NCBI GenBank assembly: GCA_003427395.1 | Contig: BFEA01000141.1 | Coordinates: forward strand, 795,520-842,151 | Source: Chara braunii | Taxonomy: Eukaryota > Streptophyta > Charophyceae > Charales > Characeae | DNA: 46,632 bases | Direction of reading: 5' to 3' | Part shown: positions 1 through 10,150 of the stretch, in pieces | How the letters are laid out: the number at the start of each line of letters is the position of its first letter | How positions within the stretch are numbered: the stretch's first letter is position 1 | Program-made: the position numbers and the translations under genes | The notes under the pieces: model-generated | Seen by the model: only the letters and a program-made list of their open reading frames with translations | Database searches by the model: none | Told to the model about the DNA's origin: nothing

Positions 1-117
1 GCGGCGGGGGTCGTCCGGCGGTGGCGGGGTTGGATGGCCCCCGCGGCGGGGGTCCGGGGTCCGCAGCCTAACACCGGCTTTGCCCCCGGGGATCCCCGCT
101 CGACAACGCTGGTCATT
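1..117. other. GC-rich edge with no recognised gene
   Basis: Very G/C-rich, low-complexity sequence. On the minus strand the endonuclease homology of the neighbouring LINE stops near position 118, and what follows does not match the corresponding part of the second LINE in this window. It is either a breakpoint or strongly diverged sequence. Confidence 0.5.
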
Positions 118-543
118 GCGAGCGTATATTTTCAATATACATACTACTTCTATTTCCAGCATGGCCAGTAGATAAATCCACCTACCTTCCTCCTGATCCG
201 CTGCCCAGTTCAACATCTCCACCCGTGTGTCGGGGGGGAGCCATATAGCGACTCCTGCACTCCCCGGCCGGGGGGCATGGGCCCTAAAAGCTTGATGGGA
301 CCAAAGCCCTTTGTGTATGTGATTGTGGTCTGGGTTGTCCATGAGGTGGATTTTCTGCAAGCACACTACGTACGACCATTTCCTACCTTGCACCCCTTTG
401 AGTTGGTCCATAATTGCCTGTCTTTTGGCTTGTTTTGATGAGGCCAGACCGTTGACGTTTAGGGAACGGAGGTCAAGGTCGGCCTGTTGTTTGCAGACTT
501 TCCAAGCCTTGTCCCTGCCGTATAGTGCTTCCACTGTATTCAT
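118..543 (-). pseudogene. LINE-1 ORF2, N-terminal endonuclease fragment
   Basis: Start of a non-LTR retrotransposon ORF2: an apurinic-like (APE) endonuclease that would nick the target DNA before reverse transcription. Translation on the minus strand from an ATG at 541-543 is open to about 118. It shows the N-terminal motif SLNVNGL, then CLQKIHLMD, then SAGVAIW and RWIYLLA, and lines up throughout with the endonuclease at 27074-27665. The catalytic Glu of the QETH motif reads Lys here (QKIH), so the enzyme would be inactive. The ATG lies 36 bases after the ORF1 stop at 580. The fragment ends before the GDxN and SDH motifs; the rest of ORF2 is lost or lies outside the window. Confidence 0.8.
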
Positions 544-579
544 CGCTGTGTTGAGCAACGTTCCCCGCCATTTGCGTCT

Positions 580-1944
580 TTACATGGAAAGCCACTTCTC
601 GGTGTTCAACAGGCCGCCGTTTTGCAGTGTGTCGTTTCTTAGCAGCCTGACTAAGAAGGAGCTGATATCTATCGCCGCCCATAGGTCTCCTGCTTTAATT
701 TCTAGAAGTTGCAGGTTCGTGAGGGCGTCCTGGTTGAGCCATCGCAGGCCCTGTGGGGGTGTGTGGTCATACCGTAGATAAATATCCTTGATTGCCAGCC
801 TGTGTAGTCCGTATGACATGACGAGGGCGGCGGTAGCTCCTTCCGGGAGTGGATCTTGTATTAGTTGCAGTATTTCTGCTTTTCGCAGTGTCAGGCTATA
901 TGCCCAAGACGTAAGGGATAGGAAGAAAGTGGAGCGGCCTCTCATCGAGACCTCGCCGTATGTTGCCCCTGGAGGGGCTGCAAGGCCCAGTTCCCAACCC
1001 CCATCCTTTTTTCTTACTGGCAGAAAGACAATGCCTTTATTCGAAGGTGTTCCATCAGGGGGGGATTTCTCCAGAAGAGGGGAAATTTTTCGTCTCTTGC
1101 TGGTGAGTTCTTCTTCCGGGGGTTTGGGGGGGGGGGGCTGGGTTGGAGGATTCTGGGGAGAGGCCACCGTCCAGGCTGGCAATGCTAGACACAGGCCCTC
1201 CGGGGAGCTTGTTCCAGTCTGCTCTATTTTTCCTTGTCCCGGGCTCGATTGCTTGTCTGCCCGGTGGACCTGTTGGTGCGCGCCCTCTTCTTTTGCCCCT
1301 TCTTCCATTTGGACCTCGTGCCTTGGTTCCTCGTGAGACTTCTTCCCAGTCCTATTATCCCCTTCCTGTGTCCCTGCCCCCTCCCTTTGTGGTCCAACCC
1401 TTTGTTTGCCCTCTGTCGGGAGGGTTTCCTGCCCCTGGCTTACCGCGCTTTCACCCGAAGAGCAGTTGTCATCTTGTGTGTTGGTGCTTTTGGGCTGGGT
1501 GACCTCGTTTTTTTCCTGTTCTACACCTATTTCCTGATCTGCAGTTGGAGGTTGGAAGCAGTTGAGTACAATGCACAATAGTTTTTGACATATGATTTGC
1601 CAATCGGCCCCCTCTGGGAGGCCTTGCTGCAGGGCTTTCTGGAGACCGTCACTGCTTTCCAACATTGGGATCAGCGCCTTGTACACACCATCCCCGAAGT
1701 CGTCGTTGCCCCGTTTGTATTTCGTGTGGAGGCTTTCCATCAGCCAGTCAGCTACCTCTTGCAGACTCAATTCTGGTGGTCTTCTCTCTTGTTGGGATTG
1801 GGCCTCCGTCATCTCGACGTCTGGGGGCGTGGCCGGGGGAGGAGGAGGGACGGGGGCATCGGGGAGTGTTTCTACATCCATTGGCATCGAGCCAAAGGCC
1901 TCTTCAAAGCAGTCTTTTTTCTCATGGTTTCCAATTGTGGTATC
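580..1944 (-). pseudogene. LINE-1 ORF1, C-terminal region
   Basis: C-terminal part of a LINE ORF1 protein, open for over 430 codons. It contains a Pro-rich stretch, a conserved block around VADWLMESL and DGVYKALIPMLESSDGL, a hydrophilic Gln/Glu/Ser/Pro linker with a basic KRRKISP patch, and a C-terminal block (VRKKDGGWELGL, DIYLRYDHTPPQGLRW). Both conserved blocks recur in LINE-2 at 27796-28615, so this is a real domain, although I cannot name it. An in-frame stop near 1945 separates it from the rest of ORF1. A run of about ten G at 1127-1138 lies inside the reading frame. I do not regard the internal ATG at 1887 as the true start. Confidence 0.75.
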
Positions 1945-2384
1945 GCTGTGTTTCCCTCACTCTCCGTCCAAAGATTCTAAGGCAGTCTTTGCAATATGTA
2001 GCACTCCGGGTCTATCCCCATCCTTGACCTTGAGCCTCCATTCCTTCTGCTGACTCTCACACACGGTTCGCTTTGTTAGTTGGTCTCCAGCAGGTAGGTA
2101 ACTCGAGGCTGCTGGCCCAAGGTCCAATTTCTTTTGTTGCTATTTTGTGGCGGACTTGTTTGGTTGCTTGTTCTTTTCCAGGAGGGTGGGGCGCAGCCCC
2201 GGTTCTCATGACTTTGTTACTGGTTCCTTCTCGGGGGGGGGGGGGTCTTTTCTGGCGTCTTGGGTTCTTTCAGGGCCGGCGGGATCCAATCATTTGGTGG
2301 TCGGGTGGCCCAACATATGTCCCCCCGGCCTTCCCAGACCCAGCCTTTCATTTGGCCTTTTGAGTCCTTGTCTTCAAGATATAC
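1945..2384 (-). pseudogene. LINE-1 ORF1, broken linker
   Basis: Joins the zinc-knuckle part of ORF1 to its C-terminal part. The first residues after the stop at 2385 (VYLED) match LINE-2 (VYLEGW), so coding homology continues through it. The frame then changes between here and 580-1944. The likely site is the run of 13 G at 2233-2245, either as a true indel or as a sequencing error. Confidence 0.5.
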
Positions 2385-3428
2385 TCACCCCTCGTGGCCC
2401 GGATCGACTGTGTGCCACCTGTTGGGTCTGTGTTGGTCCCGTTGGAGGCGGCCTGCTGTTGGGCTCCTTTTGTTGGGGTGTTGGGGGCGGGCCGATTCCG
2501 TGCACATGTGACCGTACGCCCTGCACTTGAAGCACCAGGGCCTGAACTTATGCGTTGTGTGAATCTGATAGGTTTTCCCTCCCATCCTAAAAGGGATGAT
2601 GTCGTCTATCGAAAAAGGTTGGTCTTTGGGGAGGTCCAGAGCCAACATCATGTAGTCGTCCCGCTTCGCCACGTAGGAGGGGAGGGGGTCAATGAAGTCA
2701 ACGATGTTGTATATCTGACCAAAGTCATAGACGAAAGCATCCTGTACTTCCACCGGAATGTGCCTCAGCTCCACCCAGAAGAAGTCTTTCATGAGTTGCT
2801 CTCTTTTCTCCTCTGAGGTCAGTCTCTTTGGTTGTCACGGGTATATGCGTACGTCCGATTTATTCCATCTGATTTTCTTCCACCCGTTCATCTTTTGTTC
2901 GTCCTATGTGAAGAGGCTAAGGACTGTAAAGACCGTTGAGGAGAGAGGTTGAATTAGGAAAAATTCTTGAACTGCCTCTGCGCTGCCTTTCATCTCTTCC
3001 AATCGTTTACAAATCCACCTTATCTTATCATTGACCGATTTCTGAGCAACCTCGCCATGGAACAACCAGTTGTTTGCATGCTTGGTATATGCTTTGTCTC
3101 TCGCCTCCAGTTTGTCTGTGGGGTATGTCTTCATCATTGTTTTCCTCCCTCCTTGATCCACTACTTGATTTTCTGAGGGGAGGAGGAACAAGGTGAGGAA
3201 GTACGCTCTGGCCGACGAGAGGTTGCGGAGGGGGATTTTTAACTCATCGGTCCCTCCTTGACTATCTCTTGGCGCTCCCCGTTTGATCGTAAGGGTTTTT
3301 TCCTGAATTGTGTCTCTAACCCTTTGCGCCCATGAGCCTTTCTTCCTTTTTGAGTCTGTCGTTCGGTCATTTGCAGGGACCTGCATTGGTTTCACCTCTT
3401 CCGTATGCTTTTCCTTTTGGGTTTGCAC
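2385..3428 (-). pseudogene. LINE-1 ORF1, DUF4283-like nucleic-acid-binding domain
   Basis: RNA-binding ORF1 protein of a plant L1-type LINE. In order: a basic segment (KRKKGSWAQRVRD), IPLRNLSSARAYFLT, HANNWLFHGEVAQKS, then FFWVELRHIPVEVQDAFVYDFG and DPLPSYVAKRDDYMMLALDLP, and last a zinc-knuckle-like CFKCRAYGHMCTES. This order is that of a DUF4283 domain followed by CCHC. The last Cys of the knuckle is displaced. Three stops fall in the same frame: TAG at 2904-2906, TGA at 2835-2837 (Trp in LINE-2) and TGA at 2385-2387 (Trp in LINE-2). No frameshift is needed, so decay here is by point mutation. Confidence 0.8.
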
Positions 3429-3859
3429 CTCTCCCTCCCATCCTCCCTTACTGTCTCCACCACCAGATCTTTGTCAAGGGAGGTTCCTTCCTGCGATGTA
3501 TCCCTTTCATCTTGGCCCTGAGCAGAATCCTCCGTGACTATGCTTTTGTTCTGGTTATTGGACTTCGTGACTGTACTTCCGTTCTGGTTAGTAGGGAGGG
3601 GAGGCCACTGGTGCTGATCTAGTTGCATTTCGGATAGGGTTGGGGGATCGCCTGTTCGTTCCAATGACCGGGGGGCGATTCTCTTACTTTTTATGCTGAC
3701 TGGTCTCACATAAGGGTTCATTTGATGGTGCCTCATATCTCCTCGATAGTATATAAGAGACCGTTGGCCCCCAACCCTCTTGCTGTGTGTCTCCATTCTC
3801 TGTGTATGAGTGATTGTTCTTTGCGTTGTGTCTTTTTTTTTTTTTTTTTTTGATTTCAA
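3392..3859 (-). pseudogene. Probable N-terminus of LINE-1 ORF1
   Basis: Open frame of 155 codons upstream of the DUF4283-like part, hydrophilic and rich in Gln, Asn, Thr and Lys, ending in a basic tail. It overlaps the next segment in another frame, so a one-base shift around 3390-3430 is implied if it belongs to ORF1. Its first codons come from a poly(A) tract (plus-strand T run at about 3833-3851), so the apparent start is not reliable. I found no matching segment in LINE-2. Confidence 0.4.
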
Positions 3860-4001
3860 GAAGATGCGCCTGAGCTGACTTCGTGTTGAATGGCCCGCTA
3901 TCCCCTACACCTTTCTTCTCTTCTTTGATGTTTTATTGTTATTTTGTGTTTTTTTTTTTTTTTTTTGGATTCAAGCGGATGCGCCTGAGCTGGCTTCACG
4001 G
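3833..4001 (-). repeat. Two tandem poly(A)-ended segments upstream of LINE-1
   Basis: On the minus strand the sequence CAGCTCAGGCGCAT followed by CTTGAA and TC then a long A run occurs twice, with A runs at about 3949-3966 and 3833-3851. The two copies are about 117 bases apart. Each looks like the 3' end of a retroposed transcript, or like a duplicated A-rich stretch of the LINE 5' region. Confidence 0.6.
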
Positions 4002-4463
4002 ACATCGGGGGTAATGGAGGGGAGCGGGGGAAGCGGGGGGAGGAGGGGAGGAGGGGAGGAGGAAATATTTGTCCTGCTTCGTCTTCCTGTTCGTCACGGC
4101 TGTGTACTTCCAATCTCCCTTCTATACCGCCCTCCTTTTTTCGTGTCGAGAGCCTCGCTATCTCTTAGCCATGCAACCCGTTTCCCCGGTGTGATGTTGT
4201 TGCTTTCTCCCCCTTGCCACGTGTTCTCTGTCGCTTACGCCCCTGGTGTTGTTGTTTTTGCTTCTCTGCCACGTGTCACTCGGATAAATGACATAAATTT
4301 CCAAGGGTGCTTATCTCGCTATTGCCCTACCCGCCGCTGCCACGTGCTTGCAATCTCCCCCTTGCCACGTCCCATCGCTCGCTCGCTTATCCCCTCGGCT
4401 CCTCTGCTCGTCGTCTCTGACCCCCCTGCTCGTCGTCCCTGTCACCCCGTACCCTACCTCATA
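4002..4463. other. Upstream flank of LINE-1, no gene
   Basis: Starts G-rich (4010-4060) and becomes C/T-rich. The short word TGCCACGT recurs about five times between 4217 and 4370, often within CCCCTTGCCACGT. CACGTG-like words are common promoter elements in plants, but here they may simply be part of an old tandem repeat. Homology to the gypsy gag begins sharply at about 4464. Confidence 0.4.
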
Positions 4464-5669
4464 TCCACTACAACTCCTGACGGGTGGTCGTCATAGAGAG
4501 TGTGCGCGTTGCGATCTGCAACCAGCGAGAGACACGGGATGTGCCATCATACTCGGGAATGTTCGTGGTGCGCACAGGAGGATGTCCACTGTGCTGATGG
4601 CGGGGGGAAAGAGCTCGAGGCGAGAGCACTGTGGCGGTGTAAGTCGCGGCCGCTGCAGGGGCTGAGGTGGGGGAAGGCTGTGGGCTGCGGCCGCTAGCGG
4701 ATGGACCAGAAGACGAGGAGGCAACGACCGCGGGCAGCTGTCCCGGAATGGCTAGGTAAGAGGGAAGAGGTTGAGGAGCCGGTCGAGGGAAACGAGCCGG
4801 CATGATGGGGGTCGAGGAGGTGGTGGAGAAAGAAGAAGGGTGAGCAGCCTGTGAAGGGTGAGGCTGTCTCAGGGCCCGGATCTCCGCCTGAGCCTGCGCA
4901 ATGGTGGCCTGTAAAGTGGTCACTCGCTGGGTGCGCGGGGTCGGAGGTGGAGGAGGCGGAGCGGGTCTCCCAGTGAGTGGTACCCTGTTGTGGGGGTAGG
5001 GGAACGAAGGCGAGAAGAAGAGGGCGGAGTAGTAATGTTGCGACCGATGCGGGAAGCTGGGAAGCAGCACCCGTGTGGGTCGATGAAACTGCTGGGCCAG
5101 ATGGTGGTATCTGGACCACAGCACCTGCGGCAACAGTAGAGACGATAGGGGCGGCAGGTGCCAAAGAAGGTGCCGCAACAGACGGGGTGGTTTGAGCAGC
5201 AGCAGCACTCACCACTGCTGAGTGGGAGTGTTGGACCTGAGCCACAGGGGAGGAAGAACCACCACGTCTGTGTCGCCGGAGTCGTGGGGAACCGGCCGGT
5301 GAGCTGGCAGGGGATGGGGTGTGAGAGTGGAGGGGAGAGCGATGGGGAGAGCCCTTGAGGCGGTTGACGTCAAGGGCAAGCGCATTGATTTGCGCTTGCA
5401 ATGGTCCAAGCGTACTAAGTTACGCCTGGATTGCTACAAGAACTGCATGAAGGTCCATAGTGTCCGCATGAGCCTGATCATGAGCCGCCGCCGACGAGCT
5501 GACCTGGGGTGTGGACTACGCCGCGGCGATCTCTTCCGATGAACTCCCTTCCATGGCCGGAAGGGGAATGGAGGTAGTCCTCAAAGGAGTATGTGGGGAA
5601 AGGGGCCCACCGGTAAGAGGAAGGGGACCTCGGGAGCGGAGTGAGTATGTGTGAGTCGGCTCGCCTCAT
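4464..5669 (-). pseudogene. Ty3/gypsy family A gag, N-terminal fragment
   Basis: N-terminal part of the gag polyprotein of gypsy family A. The last segment (PRHQHSGHPP, IPEYDGTSRVSRWLQIATRTLS) is nearly the same as the start of the gag at 13878-14774, then stops at about 4464 where the sequence becomes unrelated. Upstream it is very rich in Pro, Ser, Ala and Gln, with a possible start near 5669, and spread over at least three frames. It is the only copy here of the N-terminal 1.2 kb of gag-A; the other copy lacks it. Confidence 0.65.
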
Positions 5670-5790
5670 ATTTTGCGGGTCGCGCGTGAAACGAAGGCGC
5701 CGAACCTCTCGAAGGGGGAGGATCCGTCCAGGTCCAGGGTGCCCGATGGGAGGAGGCGGGAGCGTAGGAGGGGGTGGGGGGGGGGTAGGA

Positions 5791-5850
5791 GAACCGTAAA
5801 CCCTACAAAACCCTAAGACAACCCTAACCGGAGTTTAGGTGGTTAGGGGA
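5791..5850 (-). promoter_or_regulatory. Cluster of telobox-like motifs
   Basis: The plus strand has AAACCCTAC, AAAACCCTAAG and CAACCCTAACC in succession, then TTTAGG and TTAGGGG. AAACCCTA is the plant telobox, which marks many plant promoters and 5'-UTRs, and is also the plant telomere word. The cluster sits shortly before gag. A similar cluster lies in the family B leader at 24117-24190. Confidence 0.5.
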
Positions 5851-6034
5851 GGGTAGCGGCGACCTAATCAAGAAAAAAAGATAATATGGAGGGGAGGGGG
5901 AGAGCAAATAGAATAAACAATGAAATTTTTGAGATAAAGATAAAATAAAAGAAGAAAATAAAATAAATAAATAAATAAAATGTAAAGAGCGAGGAAAGAG
6001 AACTTTTTTTTTTTTTTTTTTGAAAATTTCGACA

Positions 6035-6402
6035 GCATTTTCTTACCCCAACGGGGTCAAAATGTGCAAAGAGAAAGGAAAGACTAGGAGAAGCACAATA
6101 ATTTTAACAATGCCGTAAATTAAAATTTTAAGAAAAATAAGTAAATAAATAAATAAATAAGGAGGCGGAGGAGAGTGAAGACAAACTAACTAAGTTTTGG
6201 ATTTTTCACAAATTTTGGCAGCTTTCGTTACCCCCATGCGGTCGAAGTGTGTCGTGAAGAAGAAAGAGTAAGAAAAATAATAAGATTTTGCCAGCACTTC
6301 GCTACCCCCAAGGGGTCAACATGTGCTGAAAAAGACTAAGTATGAAGAAAACAGAAGATTTTGGCAGCACTTCGTTACCCCCACGGGGGCAAAATGTGTG
6401 CC
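6035..6402. repeat. Four hairpin repeats in the family A leader
   Basis: Units at about 6035-6067, 6214-6256, 6292-6328 and 6363-6402. Each has an outer stem, a short internal loop, an inner stem of C run against G run, and the closing outer stem. The third has CAGCAC against GTGCTG around CCCCAAGGGG; the fourth has GGCAGCAC against GTGTGCC around CCCCCACGGGGG. The second is worn. Confidence 0.65.
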
Positions 6403-7831
6403 GAAAGCAAGAATGGCTAAGTCCTAATCAGATTTTAGGGTGCCGCAAAAAAATTCAAATTTTAAGAATAAATAAAGAAAAATAAAATAAATCAGAAAGA
6501 TGAGAAAAAAAGTAGGGAATAAAATAATTCGAATTTTTTGGCAAAAAAAGAAGATTGAAATCAAAGAGAAAGAGAAAAGAAGAAAAACAGAAAAAATCTA
6601 AGTGGGGGGGGGGGGGATGACAAAGTGATGAAAAAAAAGAAAAATAGGTGGGAAAGAGAAAAGATTGAAGTGGTAGGTAAGGAGGATGATGGGGTTGTAG
6701 TTGGGGGAAGAAAGGAGGAGAGGAGGGTGAGAGAATGAGAGAGAAAACTATGGAAAAGGTAAAGAAAAGAGGGAGAGGTTAGTAAAAGTAGGTGAGTGGA
6801 AAGAGAGGGGAGAAAAAGATGGTGGGAGATGAGTGAAGAGGGAGGGGTATGAGAGATTAATGGGAAGGAGAGGAGAGAAGTAGGGAAAAGAAGCAAGGAA
6901 AGTGAGGTTGGGAGAGAAGAGAGTAAAAATATGGTAGTGGATGGAGAAAGAGTGAAGGGGATGAGAGATTAGTGGGGAGAAGAGGAGAGAAATGGGAAAT
7001 GTGGAGAGGGGAGAAATGAGAAAAGGTGATGGATGAGTGGTGGTGAGAGAGAAAGAAGGTCAGATGATGAAGGGGAGAGAGGGAAAAGGGAGTGGGATAG
7101 TGGATTAGTGATGAGAGAGGTGATACCCAGCTCTTGGGTAACCAAGAGCATAAAAATTCACCAAGATCCACAAGATCTTGGCCTTCACACACCCCTTGGG
7201 AGAAGGGGTCTTCAAGGTGGTGATGAACTGCTGTTGCACATTATCTGGTGTTTGCTGAGATCTTGATCAGTCACCCAGTCCCACTGTAGTGCAGCCCCCT
7301 TGCCAGGGGGGTCTTCAAAACAGTCCTCAGCAAGCTGCCACGTGGCACTTTTGGAGATGGCCACGGGTCAAGAGAAGAGAGGTAGAGGGCAACCACTCTT
7401 TTGCCAATAACTTTTCACCTGCTGCGTGAAATTTAGTAAAAGAGGTCTTGTTGGAAAGTTTTTTTAAAGCCGCTTCCAACGAGATAAGGCGCAGCATCAG
7501 CCACTGCCTGCAGTAATAGCACTCGTCGAAACAAAACGAGCGCGGGTGGTTTTGGGAGCTTCAAAACAAAGCCCGATCTTTGAAAGATTGTAGCTCCTCA
7601 ACCACCATACCGAATTTAGCTATCTATAGTTTGTTGGAAGCGGCTCGTCGAGAGACTTCCAACAAGCTAACGATCAATACATTTGGACCAGCGGTGCAGA
7701 AGTTACGATCGAACGAGTTCACCGGTGTCATTACCAAAAAAAAGTGGCGAGCGTTTTTTTTTTTTTTTGCTCAAGCCGCTTGGCGACTGATAGGTGGGGT
7801 GGGTGGGGGAGAGGATTAGGGAGGAAAGCGT

Positions 7832-7843
7832 TCTCTGATACCA
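7832..7843 (-). promoter_or_regulatory. Primer binding site, family A (left copy)
   Basis: Minus strand reads TGGTATCAGAGA, eleven of twelve bases of the plant initiator tRNA-Met complement TGGTATCAGAGC. It lies one base after the LTR end ...GTCACA, the normal place for priming minus-strand DNA. Confidence 0.8.
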
Positions 7844-7844
7844 A

Positions 7845-8807
7845 TGTGACGGGCCCGCCAAGATGGCGGTCCGTCAAGATCAAGACGAAGGGATGAGGAT
7901 GGGGGAGATGGAGATGGAGNTGGAAGGGACAGCGCAGCTCCAACGCAGACTCAACACGCACGTACTCCAATCTGTGCAAATGAAGAATGAGCCACAAAAC
8001 AGACTGCAGCTGGGGTATACCCCTAGCGGACTGACTTGACTGGACTGGACTGGCTTGGTACTGACAGTGGTACCGGGCAGGACTGGTCTGGACTGAATAA
8101 CCACACGGCTTGTGGGATCATGCCACGGCCTGGTCCCACAGGCCGAACAGGGAAAATGGCCAGATAGGCCCTGGTTGTAGGCCAGGGCAGATAGAGGCCC
8201 GCTGCACGATCTTTCGACCTGTCGTGGATCGCAAGAGTCATAAACACGCTATTCGCTAAAGCAGCGGAACTCTGCAACAAAGAAAGCTGAGAAATATAGG
8301 ATGCGGGGCAAGCTCCATGCGAAGTGCATGCGATGCAACCTAAGCTACATAATGTCATATAGAAAAGCAAATGTCAGATATACACATCCTGGCTAATAGC
8401 AGAAAATGAAATGTAGTGTGGTACAATCCTAGAGTCCCAGAGGCAACTGCCTCAGTACCGAAAGGAAAAGAGAGCAATATGTCACAAGGTCATGTCGTGT
8501 CTCTAAACCACTAAGAGTGGGATGGTCTCAGAGGGGGGTGAATGCAGCCTAAGAATCGAAACTCCTAATGCCAGTCACACAAAAAGGTGGGATAGGTCAT
8601 CAGGCTCGAGGTAGAGGACTTGTAGCGAACAAAACCAATGACCGTAACAGATAGACCATCAAGGCGGGTAATGCTCGACAAGGGTGACACCATGCAGGGT
8701 CGACCATGAAAAGGGGGAGCCTGGAATAAGGAGATATGCCTAACTGAAGGCATGCAATGGCCGGTGTAACAGTGATGAGGTCAGTGGGTGAGGGAAACAT
8801 GCACACA
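7845..8807 (-). mobile_element. LTR of gypsy family A (left copy)
   Basis: The left edge is fixed by the primer site: the minus strand ends in CCGTCACA. The sequence is repeated at 16725-17691. The right edge is less certain. Both copies match up to the GCACACAACTCA region; I give 8807, which would make the minus strand begin TGTGTGC, but no clear polypurine tract lies beyond it and the LTR could extend further right. One ambiguous base occurs at 7920. Confidence 0.6.
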
Positions 8808-9166
8808 ACTCACCGACTGGGAGAGGGAGCTAGATTTGGGAGCAAGGAAGGCAAGATAACACTACGGTCCCAATACCTATGCGATACCAAGGGAGAGCCC
8901 AACTCAAAGAGACCCAACTAAATGAGAACCATCATGCGACAGAGGCAAGGGAGTATACAGGGTAGGGTGCTGACGTGAAGTAGTCGCGTCCAAAGTAGCT
9001 GAAGCCGATAAGGTAGCTGAAGTCGTCGAAGTGGTCGATGACGTCGATGAAGTAGCAGTCGAGCCGATGTCGAAGCAGAGCCACAAAACGCTGACATCCT
9101 GAAGAAGAGCTGATGATGGAGTACCTGATGGTGTGAGTCAGTGGGGAAAGATAGAGGATAAGAGTG
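8808..9166 (-). other. Sequence between chromodomain stop and LTR-A
   Basis: About 360 bases with no coding sign. They should hold the polypurine tract, or part of the LTR if it is longer than assumed. The other copy lacks this stretch entirely (see 17692). A run of GTAGTCG/GAAGTCGTCGAAG words at about 8975-9060 is a small imperfect repeat. Confidence 0.4.
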
Positions 9167-9508
9167 TCAATTACTGTAACGTGAAGGAAGACGATGAGTG
9201 CGCTGTGGACGCTCGGAGGCGACCGTCTGCGGCTGAGGAACGGCCTCAGAGGGAGCGGGATCGTCCTCAGCAATCTCCTCAGCCGGAGGAGGAGGAAGAG
9301 GGTCAGTCGGCTGAGCAGAGGCAGATATCTCAGCACGACGAGTACGATCATATGCACGCACCAACATCCTGGCGTGTTTCAAGTGCTCAAGGGGCTCCCA
9401 AGTAGCCTCCTCATCAGGGTAGCCCTTCCAACGCACAAGGTACTCGATGCGTGGAGGGGTATCGTCGGTAACTCGGCGTGATACGATGTCGGAAACAACG
9501 AACTCCTA
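9167..9508 (-). pseudogene. Integrase-linked chromodomain, family A (left copy)
   Basis: C-terminal chromodomain of a Ty3/gypsy (chromovirus-type) integrase, which in this family is thought to guide insertion to modified histones. It reads from IVSRRV and TPPRIEYLVRWKGYPDE to ATWEPLEHL, with the aromatic and WKGY/TWEP signature residues present, followed by a Pro-rich tail ending at 9167. A TAG at 9506-9508 separates it from the integrase in the same frame. The same TAG is in the other copy (18021-18023). Confidence 0.85.
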
Positions 9509-10150
9509 GTTACCGTCCACCATCATAGGTGGAGGGCGCTCNTAAGGGCGTCCGGCAAAGCGCTCNGANGNTCTACGATAAGGACGCAGCAAGGAGANNT
9601 GNTAAACATCGTGTANGCGAGCCTGTCGAAGGTAATCAGNTAGCTTCACACGGAAGCTGACCGGANTANCGGCAGTATCANAACCGACGGNNTNAAGGAT
9701 GCGGCATNNACNGAAGAAACGANGNCTGAACTTGCGAAGCGTATNTGCTTCGAGCTGTAAGTNNCGTGCGTCGACNNGCACATCGTCACCGACTTTNAAT
9801 GGATGATCCATTCGTGATCNGTTNGCTCGTGCGACCATGCGAGTCTGGGAGTCNGNTANACTCTCGTNTGCGCGCTTCATAATCNNCNCCATGTGGGCAA
9901 TNNAGTCGTCAAGCGCANGGCAACGAGTGTCNGGGCGCAACCGCGATGGTCGTAGGAAATCNGCGGGTACGNGAGGGTGGTAGTCNAGGTCGCAATNGAA
10001 TNNCGACNTCCCCGTGGCTNGCNAAATAGCGTGGTTGTACGCAATCTCNGCGTGGGCTAAGTGTAAGTCTCACTGCTGGTCATCCCTAACAAACTTTCGG
10101 AGGATATTACCGAGAGTTTTATTGGTGACCTCAGTCTGACCATCCGTCTA
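9509..10150 (-). pseudogene. Integrase C-terminal part, family A (left copy)
   Basis: Continues the integrase after the catalytic Glu: TDGQTEV, then an alpha-helical stretch with KTLGNILRKF, then the GPY/F-like module (VGDDVLVDARHLQLEA in the other copy; FAGRP near the end). Stops fall at 10148-10150 (TAG at the Gln of HPQTDGQ) and 10070-10072 (TGA at an expected Trp). About forty scattered single ambiguous bases lie between 9541 and 10050; apart from these, the sequence looks identical to the other copy. Confidence 0.75.

Larger units (their letters stand above)
5670..7831 (-). other. Untranslated leader of gypsy family A (left copy)
   Basis: Sequence between the primer site at 7832 and gag, in transcription order: A/T-containing stretch, a long C/T-rich tract (plus strand A/G, about 6560-7130), four hairpin repeats (6035-6402), a T run (plus 6004-6020), telobox-like words (5791-5850), then gag. 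Much of it (about 6000-7831) is repeated at 14806-16711. The apparent Ser/Leu/Pro/His-rich open frames in the C/T tract are low-complexity artefacts. Confidence 0.65.

Noticed and set aside
6560-7192. Ser/Leu/Pro/His-rich open frames on the minus strand
   Set aside because: Pure low-complexity C/T-rich sequence within a retrotransposon leader; the same false frames recur in the duplicate at 15252-15883.
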